A stretch of DNA of 64,000 nucleotides from Oceanitalea sp047302425. GTDB taxonomy: Bacteria; Actinomycetota; Actinomycetes; Actinomycetales; Actinomycetaceae. Made by a program: the position numbers and the translations under genes. The DNA is taken from NCBI RefSeq assembly GCF_047302425.1, contig NZ_CP154855.1:372001-436000 (forward strand). Direction: 5' to 3'. Numbering within the stretch: the first letter of the stretch is position 1; each line of letters begins with the position of its first letter. Below the pieces are notes generated by a model that was not told the DNA's origin, searched no databases, and saw nothing but the letters and a program-made list of their open reading frames with translations. Positions 1-7,424 of the stretch are shown here, piece after piece.

Positions 1-1
1 G

Positions 2-130
2 TCGCCCGAGGGCGTGCGCGCCGTTCTCGAACGGGCCGCGCGTGCCGCTGCCATCACCGTGGCCCGTCCTGGCGCCCACCCGCCGGACCTCGCCGAGCTG
101 GGCGGCCTCGTCGCCGAGAGGTCGGTCTGA
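2..130 (+). CDS. PfkB-family sugar kinase, C-terminal end only (partial)
   Basis: The window opens inside a reading frame of 42 visible codons that ends at TGA 128-130. The tail, with AAAITVARPGAHPP followed by an E-rich helix, resembles the C-terminal helix and strand of PfkB/ribokinase-family carbohydrate kinases, where fructokinases commonly end in a TVxRxGAxPP-like segment. The catalytic GAGD region lies outside the window, so the substrate cannot be told. Fructokinase is the best guess from that tail alone. Nothing in the next 60 bases looks like a strong terminator. Confidence 0.55.
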   Translation, partial: SPEGVRAVLERAARAAAITVARPGAHPPDLAELGGLVAERSV

Positions 131-189
131 CGCCGGACAGCGCCCGTCTTCACCCGGCAGGCCGTCTCCGCCCACGTCATCATGACCAG

Positions 190-426
190 GTGGAGGACGG
201 CGGTGACACGAGGCGTGGACCCGGGCGCTGGCTCGTCGTGGACGGGCGCCGCTGGCGGCGGCAGGACCCGGCACTGCCGCCGGAGGTCGCCGAGCGACTG
301 CTGTCCCACCTCGGCCAGGGGCGTTCCGGCGTCCGCGCGCTCAAGAAGGCCGGGGAGGACCCGGCCCGACGCGCTAAACGACTGAGCGGCCGAGCGGCGG
401 GCGAGCACACCTGGCAGGCTGCCGGC
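190..426 (+). other. Small WLVVDGRRWR-type domain reading straight into the next gene
   Basis: From a GTG at 190 the frame encodes a segment with RWLVVDGRRWRRQDPALP and then LLSHLGQGRSGVRALKKAG. This looks like a short actinobacterial protein family often carrying a misleading 'biopolymer transporter Tol' label and usually under about 110 residues. The expected end of that family, a GERG..WW-like motif, is not seen. Instead the frame runs without a stop into the PH-domain protein that has its own ATG at 427. It may be a real N-terminal extension, or the remains of a small gene that lost its stop. No good ribosome binding site precedes 190. The assignment is from memory of the family and is tentative. 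Confidence 0.35.
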
Positions 427-864
427 ATGGGGACCGATCCTCACGAGCAGCCGCGCGTGCTCCTGGGCCCGAAGGTCCGGCGCTGGGAGTGGGTGATCCT
501 GACGTTGGCGCTCGCCGGGCTCGCCGCCGCGTCGTGGCTCACGCTCACCCGCGGCCACGGCAGCATCGTGTCGCTGCTGCCCGCCGCCGTCCCGCTGGCG
601 TTCCTCCTCACCATGCTGCGGCCCAAGCGGGTCGAGCTGCGCGACACCGAGCTCGTCCTGCGCCACGCGGTGCGCACCCGCCGCATCCCCTACGCCGACA
701 TCGCCGCCGTCCGCGGCGACATCCCCAGCCGGGTCGACTGGAGCACCCGCCTCGAGCTGGAGCTGCGCGACGGGCGCACCGTCGGGGTGCCGAGCACGCG
801 CGAGCCGCTCGCGCATGTCCACGACCTCATCGCCGAGCGCATCGGGCAGCAGCCAGCCGGCTGA
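427..864 (+). CDS. PH-domain (bPH2-like) membrane protein
   Basis: Starting at ATG 427 the product has 145 residues. Residues about 20-60 hold two hydrophobic segments (VILTLALAGLAAASWLTL and IVSLLPAAVPLAFLLTML). These are followed by a strand-rich region with RVELRDTELVLRHAVRTRRIPYADIAAVRG, typical of bacterial PH domains that follow a pair of membrane helices. Such proteins are membrane-anchored and mostly uncharacterised. The start is uncertain: the same frame is open upstream to 190, and neither start has a strong ribosome binding site. No operon partner is evident. Function beyond membrane location is not predictable. Confidence 0.6.
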   Translation: MGTDPHEQPRVLLGPKVRRWEWVILTLALAGLAAASWLTLTRGHGSIVSLLPAAVPLAFLLTMLRPKRVELRDTELVLRHAVRTRRIPYADIAAVRGDIPSRVDWSTRLELELRDGRTVGVPSTREPLAHVHDLIAERIGQQPAG

Positions 865-940
865 CCGTGCGCAAGTTGCGATCACGCCGACGACACGCCG
901 AACGGGGAATGCCCCTACACACGCCGCGGTTGCAGCGCGC

Positions 941-1633
941 ATGACAACGATCGGACTCATCGGCAGTGGACACATCGGCAGCGCCATCGCGCGTCTCGCG
1001 GTCGCCGCGGGGCACGAGGTGGTCCTGAGCAACAGCCGCGGCCCGGAGACGCTCTCCGAGCTCGTCGCGAAGCTCGGCCCGAACGCCCGGGCGGCCACGG
1101 CGCAGGAGGCGGCCGAGGCAGGCGAGGTCGTCGTCGTGACGGTCCCCTTCACCGCCTACCGGGACGTGCCCGTCGAGCCGCTGCGCGGCAAGGTCGTCAT
1201 CGACACGAACAACTACTACTTCGAGCGCGACGGCCACATCGCCGAGCTCGACGACGAGTCGACGACGGTGAGCGAGATGCTCCAGGAGCACCTGTCGGAG
1301 TCGCAGGTCGTCAAGGCCTTCAACAACATCAACTTCATGCACATCCCGGAGCTGGCCCGCCCCGCCGGCAGCCCGGACCGCTCGGCCCTGCCGATCGCGG
1401 GGGACGACACCGCCGCCAATGCCGAGGCCACCGCCCTCATCGACTCCCTCGGCTTCGACGTCGTCGACGCCGGACCGCTCGCCGAGGGCTGGCGCTTCCA
1501 GCGCGACACCCCCGCCTACGGGATGGTCTACGTCGTCCCCGGCACCGAGTACCCGGACTGGAAGGGCCGGCCGGCCCCGGTCGCGGTCATCGAGGAGGCG
1601 CTCGCCTCTGCCAAGCGCTACCGGGACATGTAG
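941..1633 (+). CDS. NADP-binding oxidoreductase, F420-dependent NADP reductase family
   Basis: This 230-residue protein opens with a Rossmann nucleotide-binding loop (TIGLIGSGHIGSAIARLA) and continues with the LSNSRGPETL segment that in this family reads the NADP 2'-phosphate. A later AFNNINFMH segment is also characteristic of the COG2085 family, which includes F420H2:NADP+ oxidoreductase. Known members move hydride between a deazaflavin or other acceptor and NADP. Many small actinobacterial members are of unknown substrate, and this is one of those. The ATG at 941 places the GxGxxG loop near the N-terminus; upstream in-frame codons add no recognisable domain. It stands alone, with no overlapping neighbour. 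Confidence 0.75.
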   Translation: MTTIGLIGSGHIGSAIARLAVAAGHEVVLSNSRGPETLSELVAKLGPNARAATAQEAAEAGEVVVVTVPFTAYRDVPVEPLRGKVVIDTNNYYFERDGHIAELDDESTTVSEMLQEHLSESQVVKAFNNINFMHIPELARPAGSPDRSALPIAGDDTAANAEATALIDSLGFDVVDAGPLAEGWRFQRDTPAYGMVYVVPGTEYPDWKGRPAPVAVIEEALASAKRYRDM

Positions 1634-1716
1634 CGCCAACGCCTCACATCCCCGCCGGTCCGGCCGATACCTGCTGGTATCGGCCGGCACGGCGCCGGCG
1701 GAGCCCGGGAGGCGTC

Positions 1717-1851
1717 ATGACGACAGAGCTCGAGCAGCAGGCAGCCGCCAAGCGCACCAGCTCCTGGCGCGACAAGGTCAGCGCCCAGTACGAGATCGAC
1801 CAGGCGCGCCTGCGGCTGGAGCTCGAGGGCGAGCCCGAGGAGCACCTCTAG
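1717..1851 (+). CDS. Small charged helical protein, 44 residues
   Basis: A short frame of 44 codons follows a good ribosome binding site (GGGAGG, six bases before ATG 1717) and ends at TAG 1849-1851. The product is rich in Glu, Gln, Lys and Arg (TELEQQAAAKR at the start, RLRLELEGEPEEHL at the end) and is probably one or two amphipathic helices, with no membrane segment and no cysteines. Its last bases overlap the end of the convergent PIN-domain gene by four. I do not recognise a family. The ribosome binding site and codon use make it likely real. Confidence 0.5.
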   Translation: MTTELEQQAAAKRTSSWRDKVSAQYEIDQARLRLELEGEPEEHL

Positions 1852-2249
1852 GAGGACAGCAGCTGCTCCAGCGTCGCCACGGGCACCGCCCGCGCGGCCT
1901 CGCGCGCCACCTCCTCGTCGAGGGTGACGAAGGCGTCGGCCTGCAGCTGGGTGAGCGCGACGTACTCCGCCGTCGCCGTGTCCTCCCACGACATGCGCTC
2001 GGCCACGTTCCACGCCGCCCGCAGCAGCACCCGGTCACCGAGCACGCGGATCCGTAGGCTGCGCACGTGGTCGAAGCAGGCCTGGGCGTCCTGCGTGGTG
2101 AGCCGTCCCGCCCGCACGCCGCGGTAGAGACAGGAGAGCATCTGCGAGCGGATGAGCGTCGGGGCCAGCAGGTGCGCCCCCTTGCCCGGGCGGGTCGCAC
2201 GCAGGCCGAGCTCGAGCGCGACGTCGGCCCCGATGACGTAGCGCGGCAT
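1848..2249 (-). CDS. PIN-domain protein (VapC-like ribonuclease)
   Basis: The product has 133 residues, the usual size for a VapC-type PIN domain. An early acidic residue sits in VIGADVALEL (Asp9), a central Glu lies in TATAEYVALTQL (Glu95), and a late Asp lies in FVTLDEEVAREA (Asp110). This spacing fits the metal-binding acidic cluster of PIN nucleases. A clear GGAGGGA precedes the ATG at 2249. VapC toxins normally have an antitoxin gene directly upstream, but here the upstream neighbour is the TrxB-like gene, whose stop lies 25 bases before. It is therefore either an orphan PIN protein or part of an unrecognised pair. Confidence 0.7.
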   Translation of the reverse strand: MPRYVIGADVALELGLRATRPGKGAHLLAPTLIRSQMLSCLYRGVRAGRLTTQDAQACFDHVRSLRIRVLGDRVLLRAAWNVAERMSWEDTATAEYVALTQLQADAFVTLDEEVAREAARAVPVATLEQLLSS

Positions 2250-2274
2250 GGCACTCCCTCCACGGAAGTGCCCG

Positions 2275-3258
2275 CTATTGCACCGTACCTTGCGCCTTTC
2301 CGCCACCGGGGCGCCGGGCGGCGACGGCGGCGCGTGCGTCAGCGAGCGCGAGCTCGCCGTTGATACCGATCGCCGCCCGTGAGCCGAGCTCGGCGGCGCC
2401 GAGCAGCTGGCAGGACAGGTCGACGACGTTCCCCGCCGCCCACACCCCCGGCACCGAGGTGCGGCCCTCGGCGTCCGTCTCCAGGGCCGTGCCCATGTCG
2501 CTCGTGACGGTGCGCGCGTCCAGCCCGGCGAGCACGCCGCTGTTGAGCCGGAAGCGCGGGGCCACGAAGACCGCGCCGCACGCCACCTGGGTGCCGTCGT
2601 CGAGCACGACGGCGGTGGTCCCGTCCGCGCCGTCGACCACCTCCCGCACCCTCCCCGGCACCACCCGGACGTCGCGGGCCGCGAGGAGGGTCGCGTCGTC
2701 GTCGTCGACCGGGCCGGCGTCGTGGACGACGACGGTGACGTCGGCCGACCACTGCCGCAGCAGCAGCGCCTGGTGGACCGCGCCCTCGGTGCTGCCGGCG
2801 AAGACGACGAGGGGGCGGTCGCGCACCTCGTGGCCGTGGCAGTACGGGCAGTGCAGGACCTCGCGGCCCCACCGCTCGGCCAGGCCCGGGACGTCCGGCA
2901 GCTCGTCGACGATGCCGCTCGCCAGGACGACGCGGCGGGTTCGCATGCTGGTCCCGCCGGCCAGCTCCACCCGCAGGGTGGGCGCCTGCGCGTCCTCGAC
3001 GACGACGGCGCTCGCCTCGTCCTCCACGAGCTCGACCCCGTAGCCGCGCACCTCCTCACGGGCGGCGGCGAGGAAGTCGGCCGGCGAGTCGCCGTCCCGG
3101 GTGAGGAATCCGTGGAGGGACGGGGAGGGGGCGTTGCGCGGCCGGCCGGCGTCGACGACCGTCACCGAGCGGCGCGCCCGTCCCAGGACGAGGGCGGCGG
3201 ACAGGCCGGCGGGGCCGGCGCCGATGACGACGACGTCGCGGAGGTCTGGGTCGGTCAT
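2275..3258 (-). CDS. Thioredoxin-reductase-like FAD/NAD(P) disulfide oxidoreductase
   Basis: This 327-residue flavoprotein starts with an FAD-binding loop (VVVIGAGPAGLSAALVLGRA). A redox-active CPYC pair lies in the LHCPYCHGHE segment near residue 140, followed by an NADPH-binding region with VVFAGSTEGAVHQAL. Near the end, GVWAAGNVVDLSCQLLGAAELGSRAAIGING is the FAD-closing motif of the family. Order and length match thioredoxin-reductase-like enzymes that have no dedicated thioredoxin gene nearby. The true electron acceptor is unknown. There is no ribosome binding site, but CACAGT lies six bases upstream of ATG 3258, so the mRNA is probably leaderless. It is divergent from the LLM gene. Confidence 0.85.
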   Translation of the reverse strand: MTDPDLRDVVVIGAGPAGLSAALVLGRARRSVTVVDAGRPRNAPSPSLHGFLTRDGDSPADFLAAAREEVRGYGVELVEDEASAVVVEDAQAPTLRVELAGGTSMRTRRVVLASGIVDELPDVPGLAERWGREVLHCPYCHGHEVRDRPLVVFAGSTEGAVHQALLLRQWSADVTVVVHDAGPVDDDDATLLAARDVRVVPGRVREVVDGADGTTAVVLDDGTQVACGAVFVAPRFRLNSGVLAGLDARTVTSDMGTALETDAEGRTSVPGVWAAGNVVDLSCQLLGAAELGSRAAIGINGELALADARAAVAARRPGGGKAQGTVQ

Positions 3259-3332
3259 CCCCCCACTGTGCGGTCCCGGGGCCCGTGCGGCATCCCGCGA
3301 CGCGAGCGGGTGACCGTCCTAACCTCGGTGCA
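3259..3332. promoter_or_regulatory. Divergent leaderless promoters of the TrxB-like and LLM genes
   Basis: The 74 bases between two divergent starts hold a -10-like CACAGT (minus strand, 3265-3270) six bases before ATG 3258 and TAACCT (plus strand, 3320-3325) seven bases before ATG 3333. Neither gene has a ribosome binding site, and the spacing would put transcription starts at the start codons. This is inferred from sequence only. Confidence 0.5.
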
Positions 3333-4310
3333 ATGACCTTCCGCCTCTCGCTCCTCGACCGCTCCCGCACCCGGGTGGGCGAGGACCACGCCGCGGCGCT
3401 GCACGCGACCGTCGAGCGGGCGCAGCGGGCGGAGGCGCTGGGCTACCACCGCTTCTGGGTGGCCGAGCACCACGCCGTGCCCGGCATCGCGAGCGGCGCG
3501 CCGGCGGTGCTCGCCGCCGCGGTGGCCGCCCGGACGGAACGGATCCGGGTGGGCTCGGGCGGGGTCATGCTGCCCAACCACCGCCCGATCGTCGTCGCCG
3601 AGCAGTTCGGGGTGCTCGAGGCGCTGCACCCGGGGCGCGTCGACCTCGGCGTGGGCCGGTCCCTCGGGTTCACCGCCCCCGTCCGGGAGGCCCTGGGCAC
3701 GACCCGCTACGAGACCGAGGACTTCGTCGCCGACCTCGCGGCCCTGCGGGACTTCCTCGCCGGGCGCGGGCCGGTGACGGCGATGCCCGTCGTCGCCGAG
3801 CCGCCGCCGGTGCTCGTCCTGGCCACCGGCCGCGGCCTTGAGGTGGCGGCGCGGGCGGGACTGCCCGTCGTCGTCGGCGGCCCGGCGCTGTCGGACGACG
3901 GCGGTGCGATCGCCCGCTACCGCCGCGAGTTCCGGCCCAGCGAGTCCTGCCCCGAGCCCTACGTCGTCATCAGCCTCGAGGTCATGGTCGCCCGCACGAC
4001 GACGCACGCCCGCAACCTCCTGCTGCCCGAGGCGTGGGCGATGGCCGAGTCGCGCACCACGGGGGCGTTCCCGCCGCTCGAGCCGGTCGACGCCGTGCGC
4101 GGGCGGGAGCCCACCGGCAAGCAGCGCGAGACCATCGCCGGCTTCCTCTCCTCGGCGCTGTACGGCACGCCCACCGCCGTCGGGGTGGCGCTCGCGGCCC
4201 TCGTCGAGCGGACCGGTGCCGCCGAGGTCATGGCCTCGACCTCCACCTACGACCGCGAGGAGCTCGCCCACGCCGACGAGGCCCTCATCGCCGCCGTCGC
4301 GGCCGCCTGA
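3333..4310 (+). CDS. LLM-class flavin-dependent oxidoreductase
   Basis: The 325-residue product belongs to the luciferase-like monooxygenase fold. It contains RFWVAEHHAVPGIASGAP, the substrate/flavin pocket segment of the MsnO8-type subgroup, then TERIRVGSGGVMLPNH and LEALHPGRVDLGVGRSLG. These use FMN with a separate reductase, or F420; the sequence does not tell which. The end (VMASTSTYDREELAHADEALIAA) is also standard. The start is set by a -10-like TAACCT seven bases upstream, because there is no ribosome binding site. The divergent TrxB-like flavoprotein could be a partner, but that is only a neighbourhood guess. Confidence 0.85.
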   Translation: MTFRLSLLDRSRTRVGEDHAAALHATVERAQRAEALGYHRFWVAEHHAVPGIASGAPAVLAAAVAARTERIRVGSGGVMLPNHRPIVVAEQFGVLEALHPGRVDLGVGRSLGFTAPVREALGTTRYETEDFVADLAALRDFLAGRGPVTAMPVVAEPPPVLVLATGRGLEVAARAGLPVVVGGPALSDDGGAIARYRREFRPSESCPEPYVVISLEVMVARTTTHARNLLLPEAWAMAESRTTGAFPPLEPVDAVRGREPTGKQRETIAGFLSSALYGTPTAVGVALAALVERTGAAEVMASTSTYDREELAHADEALIAAVAAA

Positions 4311-4345
4311 CGAGGCTCCCCTCACCCGCACACTGCCCCCACACG

Positions 4346-4388
4346 CGCCGACAGCCGGATTCCGCCTGGCGAAATCCGGCTGTCGGCG
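4346..4388. terminator. Hairpin repeat between convergent genes (family member 1)
   Basis: Two perfect 16-base arms (4346-4361 and 4373-4388; left arm CGCCGACAGCCGGATT) enclose an 11-base loop. The element lies between the stop of the LLM gene and the stop of the SRPBCC gene, so it can act as a bidirectional terminator. There is no U-tract. The outer half of the stem recurs elsewhere in the window with different inner stems (see findings). Confidence 0.7.
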
Positions 4389-4411
4389 TGAGTGGGGCTG
4401 GGACGGGGGCT

Positions 4412-4873
4412 CTAGCTGGGGTTGTCGACGTCGCCGCGCCAGCCGCCGCTCTCGACGCCGCGCTTCTCGATGAACTCCTTGAAGCGGGCCGCGTCCGCCT
4501 TGACCTGGCGGGTGTCGAAGCCGAGCGCGGAGCCGACCTTCTCCTTGGCGTCCGAGGGCTCCCAGTCGATCTGGATCATCACGCGCGTCGTCGTGTCGCT
4601 CAGCCGGTGGAAGGTGACCACACCGGCGTGGTGGACGTCCCCGCCGACGCTGCGCCAGGCGATGCGCTCGTCGGGGTGCTGCTCGGTGATCTCGGTGTTG
4701 AACTCCCGGCGCTGCCCGCCGACGGTCGTCACCCAGCGGTTGAGCGTGTCGGTCACCTGGGTGATCGACTCGACGCCCTCCATGAACTGGGGGAAGGACT
4801 CGAACTGGGTCCACTGGTTGTAGGCGGTGCTCACCGGGACGTCGACGTCGATCGACTCCTGAACCTGGCTCAT
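4412..4873 (-). CDS. SRPBCC (START-like) cyclase/dehydrase-family protein
   Basis: A 153-residue protein with the polyketide-cyclase/dehydrase signature: an N-terminal SIDVDVPVSTAYNQWTQFESFPQFMEGV strand-helix, a central AWRSVGGDVHHAGVVTFHRL, and a C-terminal FIEKRGVESGGWRG tail. The fold binds hydrophobic ligands in a cavity. Close relatives of this short form are often stress-linked proteins in actinobacteria without a known ligand, and no catalytic role is visible. A strong GAGGAGG precedes ATG 4873. It is monocistronic by context, with the convergent hairpin just after its stop. Confidence 0.8.
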   Translation of the reverse strand: MSQVQESIDVDVPVSTAYNQWTQFESFPQFMEGVESITQVTDTLNRWVTTVGGQRREFNTEITEQHPDERIAWRSVGGDVHHAGVVTFHRLSDTTTRVMIQIDWEPSDAKEKVGSALGFDTRQVKADAARFKEFIEKRGVESGGWRGDVDNPS

Positions 4874-4951
4874 CTGCTGCCTCCTCGTACGTGGTGACGG
4901 TGGACGTCCCTGCCTACCAGCGGGCTCCGGGCCCTGCCACCGGTGGGCGGT

Positions 4952-5176
4952 TCAGCGACGCGCACGACGACGGCGCACGAGCGCCCCCACCGCCCAGCCG
5001 ACGAGGAAGATGACAAGCAGGACGAGCCACATCGGGGCGCCGACGCTGACCCAGAACAGCTCGATGCGCACCTCGCCCCGGTTCTGCACGACGAAGGCGA
5101 TGGCGACGACGGCCAGGGCCAGTCCCACCCAGGTCGAGGGCTCCACCCGTCCGGTCCGCGGGGTCTCGGTGCTCAT
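4952..5176 (-). CDS. LapA-domain small membrane protein
   Basis: The 74-residue product has two predicted membrane helices: STWVGLALAVVAIAFVVQNR and WLVLLVIFLVGWAVGALV. The VQNRGEVRIELFWVSV segment between them and a terminal Arg-rich tail (RRRRARR) are typical of the LapA (formerly DUF1049) family. These are inner-membrane proteins of unclear role; in enterobacteria a relative helps tether lipopolysaccharide assembly factors, which need not apply here. ATG 5176 is preceded by a GGAAGGAC-like ribosome binding site. It stands alone on the minus strand. Confidence 0.8.
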   Translation of the reverse strand: MSTETPRTGRVEPSTWVGLALAVVAIAFVVQNRGEVRIELFWVSVGAPMWLVLLVIFLVGWAVGALVRRRRARR

Positions 5177-5265
5177 GTCGGTCCTTCCGCTCGGGGACGC
5201 TCCCCACTGTGGCGCCACCGGCGCCGGCGGGCGAGCGGAGGGAGTGCCGCGGTTAGCCTGCGGAC

Positions 5266-6450
5266 ATGTCCAGCCTGCCTGCCACGCCGCCCCCGTCACC
5301 GTCCGCGCCCCGGAGCACGGGCGGCTCGGTGTGGCGCGCGCCGGGTATGCCGCTGCTCGTCGCGATGACCGTCCTCGCCTTCTCCGGCTACGCCGCCCTG
5401 CTGCCCGTCGCTCCGCTGTGGGCCGTGCACGGCGGCGCCGGGTCCGTGGGGGCGGGGCTCGTCAACGGCGTGCTCATGTTGTTCACCGTCCTCACCCAGC
5501 TCGTCGTGCCGACGGCGCTGCGGCGCCTGGGCTGGGCGCCGGTGCTGGCCGCGGGGACGCTGCTGCTCGGGCTGCCCTCGGCGGCCCTGGGGCTCAGCGA
5601 CAGCCTGGCGGCCGTGCTCGCCGTCTCCGCGGTGCGCGGGCTGGGCTTCGGCGTCGTCACGGTGACGGGCAGCGCGCTCGTCGCCGAGCTCGTCGAGCCG
5701 GAGCGCCGCGGCGCGGCCATCGGCGCCTACGGACTGGCGATCGCCGGGCCGCAGGTCCTCCTCCTGTCCGCGGGGCCGTGGATCGTCGAGCAGCTCGGCT
5801 ACGGGCTGGTCTTCGCCCTCGGGACGCTGCCCGCCCTCGGTGCGGTGCCCGCCGTCGTCCTCGCGCGTCGGCTCGACCACGTCCCCGCACCGACCGAGCG
5901 CGCCCCCTACCTGCGGCTGCTGCGGCCCATGGCCCTGCTGCTCGCTGTCACCCTCGCCGGCGGCGCGCTGCTCACCTTCATGGCCCAGATGAGCAGCAGC
6001 GCCGCCCTCAGCACGGTGGCGCTGCTCCTCCTCACGGTGGCGGCCGCCCTCGCGCGCTGGCGGGTGGGGGCGCTCGCGGACCGTCGCGGGCCGCGGCCCT
6101 ACCTGTGGCCGCTCGTCCTCCTCACCGTCGCCGGGATGGCCGTCGTCGCCTGGGCGGTGCGCGACCCGCAGGCCACCGCCGTCCTCCCGCTCCTGCTCGG
6201 CGCCGTGCTCGTCGGCACGAGCTACGGCGGACTGCAGAACCTCACGCTCGTCCTCTCCTTCCGTACGGTGCGCCGCCAGCACTACGGCTCGGCCAGCGCG
6301 GTGTGGAACATCGGCTTCGACGCCGGGACCGGGCTGGGCTCCGTCGTCGTCGGGGCGGTGGCCGCCGGGAGCTCCTTCCCCACCGCCCTGCTCGTCGCCG
6401 CGGCCGTCTCGCTTCTCACCCTGCCGCTGGCCCTGCTCCGCGAGCGCTGA
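5266..6450 (+). CDS. MFS transporter
   Basis: A 394-residue major-facilitator protein with about 12 hydrophobic segments, beginning MPLLVAMTVLAFSGYAALLPVAPLW and ending in two helices before an RER tail. The cytoplasmic loop 2-3 region and the DRRGPRPYLW loop are as expected for drug:H+ antiporter-like members. The substrate is unknown. There is no ribosome binding site; TAGCCT lies six bases before ATG 5266, so the transcript is probably leaderless. The next gene starts 62 bases after the stop and has its own ribosome binding site. Confidence 0.85.
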   Translation: MSSLPATPPPSPSAPRSTGGSVWRAPGMPLLVAMTVLAFSGYAALLPVAPLWAVHGGAGSVGAGLVNGVLMLFTVLTQLVVPTALRRLGWAPVLAAGTLLLGLPSAALGLSDSLAAVLAVSAVRGLGFGVVTVTGSALVAELVEPERRGAAIGAYGLAIAGPQVLLLSAGPWIVEQLGYGLVFALGTLPALGAVPAVVLARRLDHVPAPTERAPYLRLLRPMALLLAVTLAGGALLTFMAQMSSSAALSTVALLLLTVAAALARWRVGALADRRGPRPYLWPLVLLTVAGMAVVAWAVRDPQATAVLPLLLGAVLVGTSYGGLQNLTLVLSFRTVRRQHYGSASAVWNIGFDAGTGLGSVVVGAVAAGSSFPTALLVAAAVSLLTLPLALLRER

Positions 6451-6512
6451 GCCGCTCGGCGTGCGCCGCCCACCCGACCACCCCATGCTGAGGGGCGTCG
6501 AGAGGAGCAGGC

Positions 6513-7424
6513 GTGACGGAGGCCACCGGCCGGCGAGAGGTCGAGGACGAGCGCGTGAGCGTCGTCGTCGTCAGCCACAACCGCCGCGAGGAGCTGCTGC
6601 GCTCCCTCGGCCGCCACCGGGCCCATGTGGTCTACGTGGACAACGCCTCCACCGACGGCAGCGCCGACGCCGTCAGCGCCCGGTTCCCGGACGTCGACGT
6701 CGTGCGCCTGGCGCGCAACGCCGGCGCCTACGCCCGCACCCTCGGCGTGCGGCGCGCCCGCACCCCGTTCGTCGCCTTCGCCGACGACGACTCGTGGTGG
6801 GCGCCGGGGTCGCTCGCGACCGCGGCCGAGCACCTCGCCGCCCACCCGCGCCTCGGGCTCATCGGCGCGCGCATCCTCGTCGGGCCCGAGGAGCGCCTCG
6901 ACCCGACGTGCGCCGAGATGGCCGCCTCCCCGTTGCCCGGCGTCCCCGGTCTGCCGGGAGCCCCGCTCCTCGGTTTCATCGCCTGCGGCGCCGTCGTGCG
7001 GCGCGAGGCCTTCCTCGAGGCGGGCGGCTTCGACGACGTCGTCCGCTTCCCCGGGGAGGAGGAGCGCCTCGCCCTCGACCTCGCCGACCGCGGCTGGCAC
7101 CTGAGCTACCTCGACGACGTCGTCGCCCACCACCACCCCTCGCCGGTGCGCGGCTCGGCCGACACCCGCCGCCGGGCGCTCGCCCGCTCCGCCGTTCTCA
7201 CCGGCGCCATGCGGCTGCCCGCGCGGCACGCCCTTGCCCGGCTGCGGCGGACGGTCGCCGAGGGGCCCGTGCAGCGCGCGGGCGTCCGGGACGCGCTGCC
7301 GGACCTGCCGGCGGCGCTGCGCCGTCGTCGCCCGGTCTCCGACCGGGTGGTCGCGCAGGCGGAGCTGCTCCGCTGCGCCCCCGTACTCACCAGCGCAGGA
7401 CACCGAGAGGAAGGACAGCGATGA
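6513..7424 (+). CDS. Glycosyltransferase family 2
   Basis: The 303-residue product is a GT-A glycosyltransferase. It has the N-terminal VSVVVVSHNRREELLRSL strand, VVYVDNASTDGS, and VAFADDDSWWAPGSL, whose Asp-rich DDD is the metal/nucleotide-sugar site. An EEERLALDLADRGW segment holds the likely catalytic acidic residues. There are no membrane helices, so it acts on the cytosolic face. GTG 6513 follows AGGAGCAGG. Its stop overlaps the start of the UDP-glucuronate decarboxylase gene (ATGA), so the two are translationally coupled. UDP-xylose or a derivative is a plausible donor. A paralogue of near-equal length lies at 23602-24498. Confidence 0.85.
   Translation: MTEATGRREVEDERVSVVVVSHNRREELLRSLGRHRAHVVYVDNASTDGSADAVSARFPDVDVVRLARNAGAYARTLGVRRARTPFVAFADDDSWWAPGSLATAAEHLAAHPRLGLIGARILVGPEERLDPTCAEMAASPLPGVPGLPGAPLLGFIACGAVVRREAFLEAGGFDDVVRFPGEEERLALDLADRGWHLSYLDDVVAHHHPSPVRGSADTRRRALARSAVLTGAMRLPARHALARLRRTVAEGPVQRAGVRDALPDLPAALRRRRPVSDRVVAQAELLRCAPVLTSAGHREEGQR

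Noticed and set aside
1717..2249. A VapBC toxin-antitoxin pair made of the 44-residue protein and the PIN protein
   Set aside because: The two genes are convergent with overlapping ends, while VapB antitoxins lie upstream on the same strand. The small protein has no DNA-binding motif.
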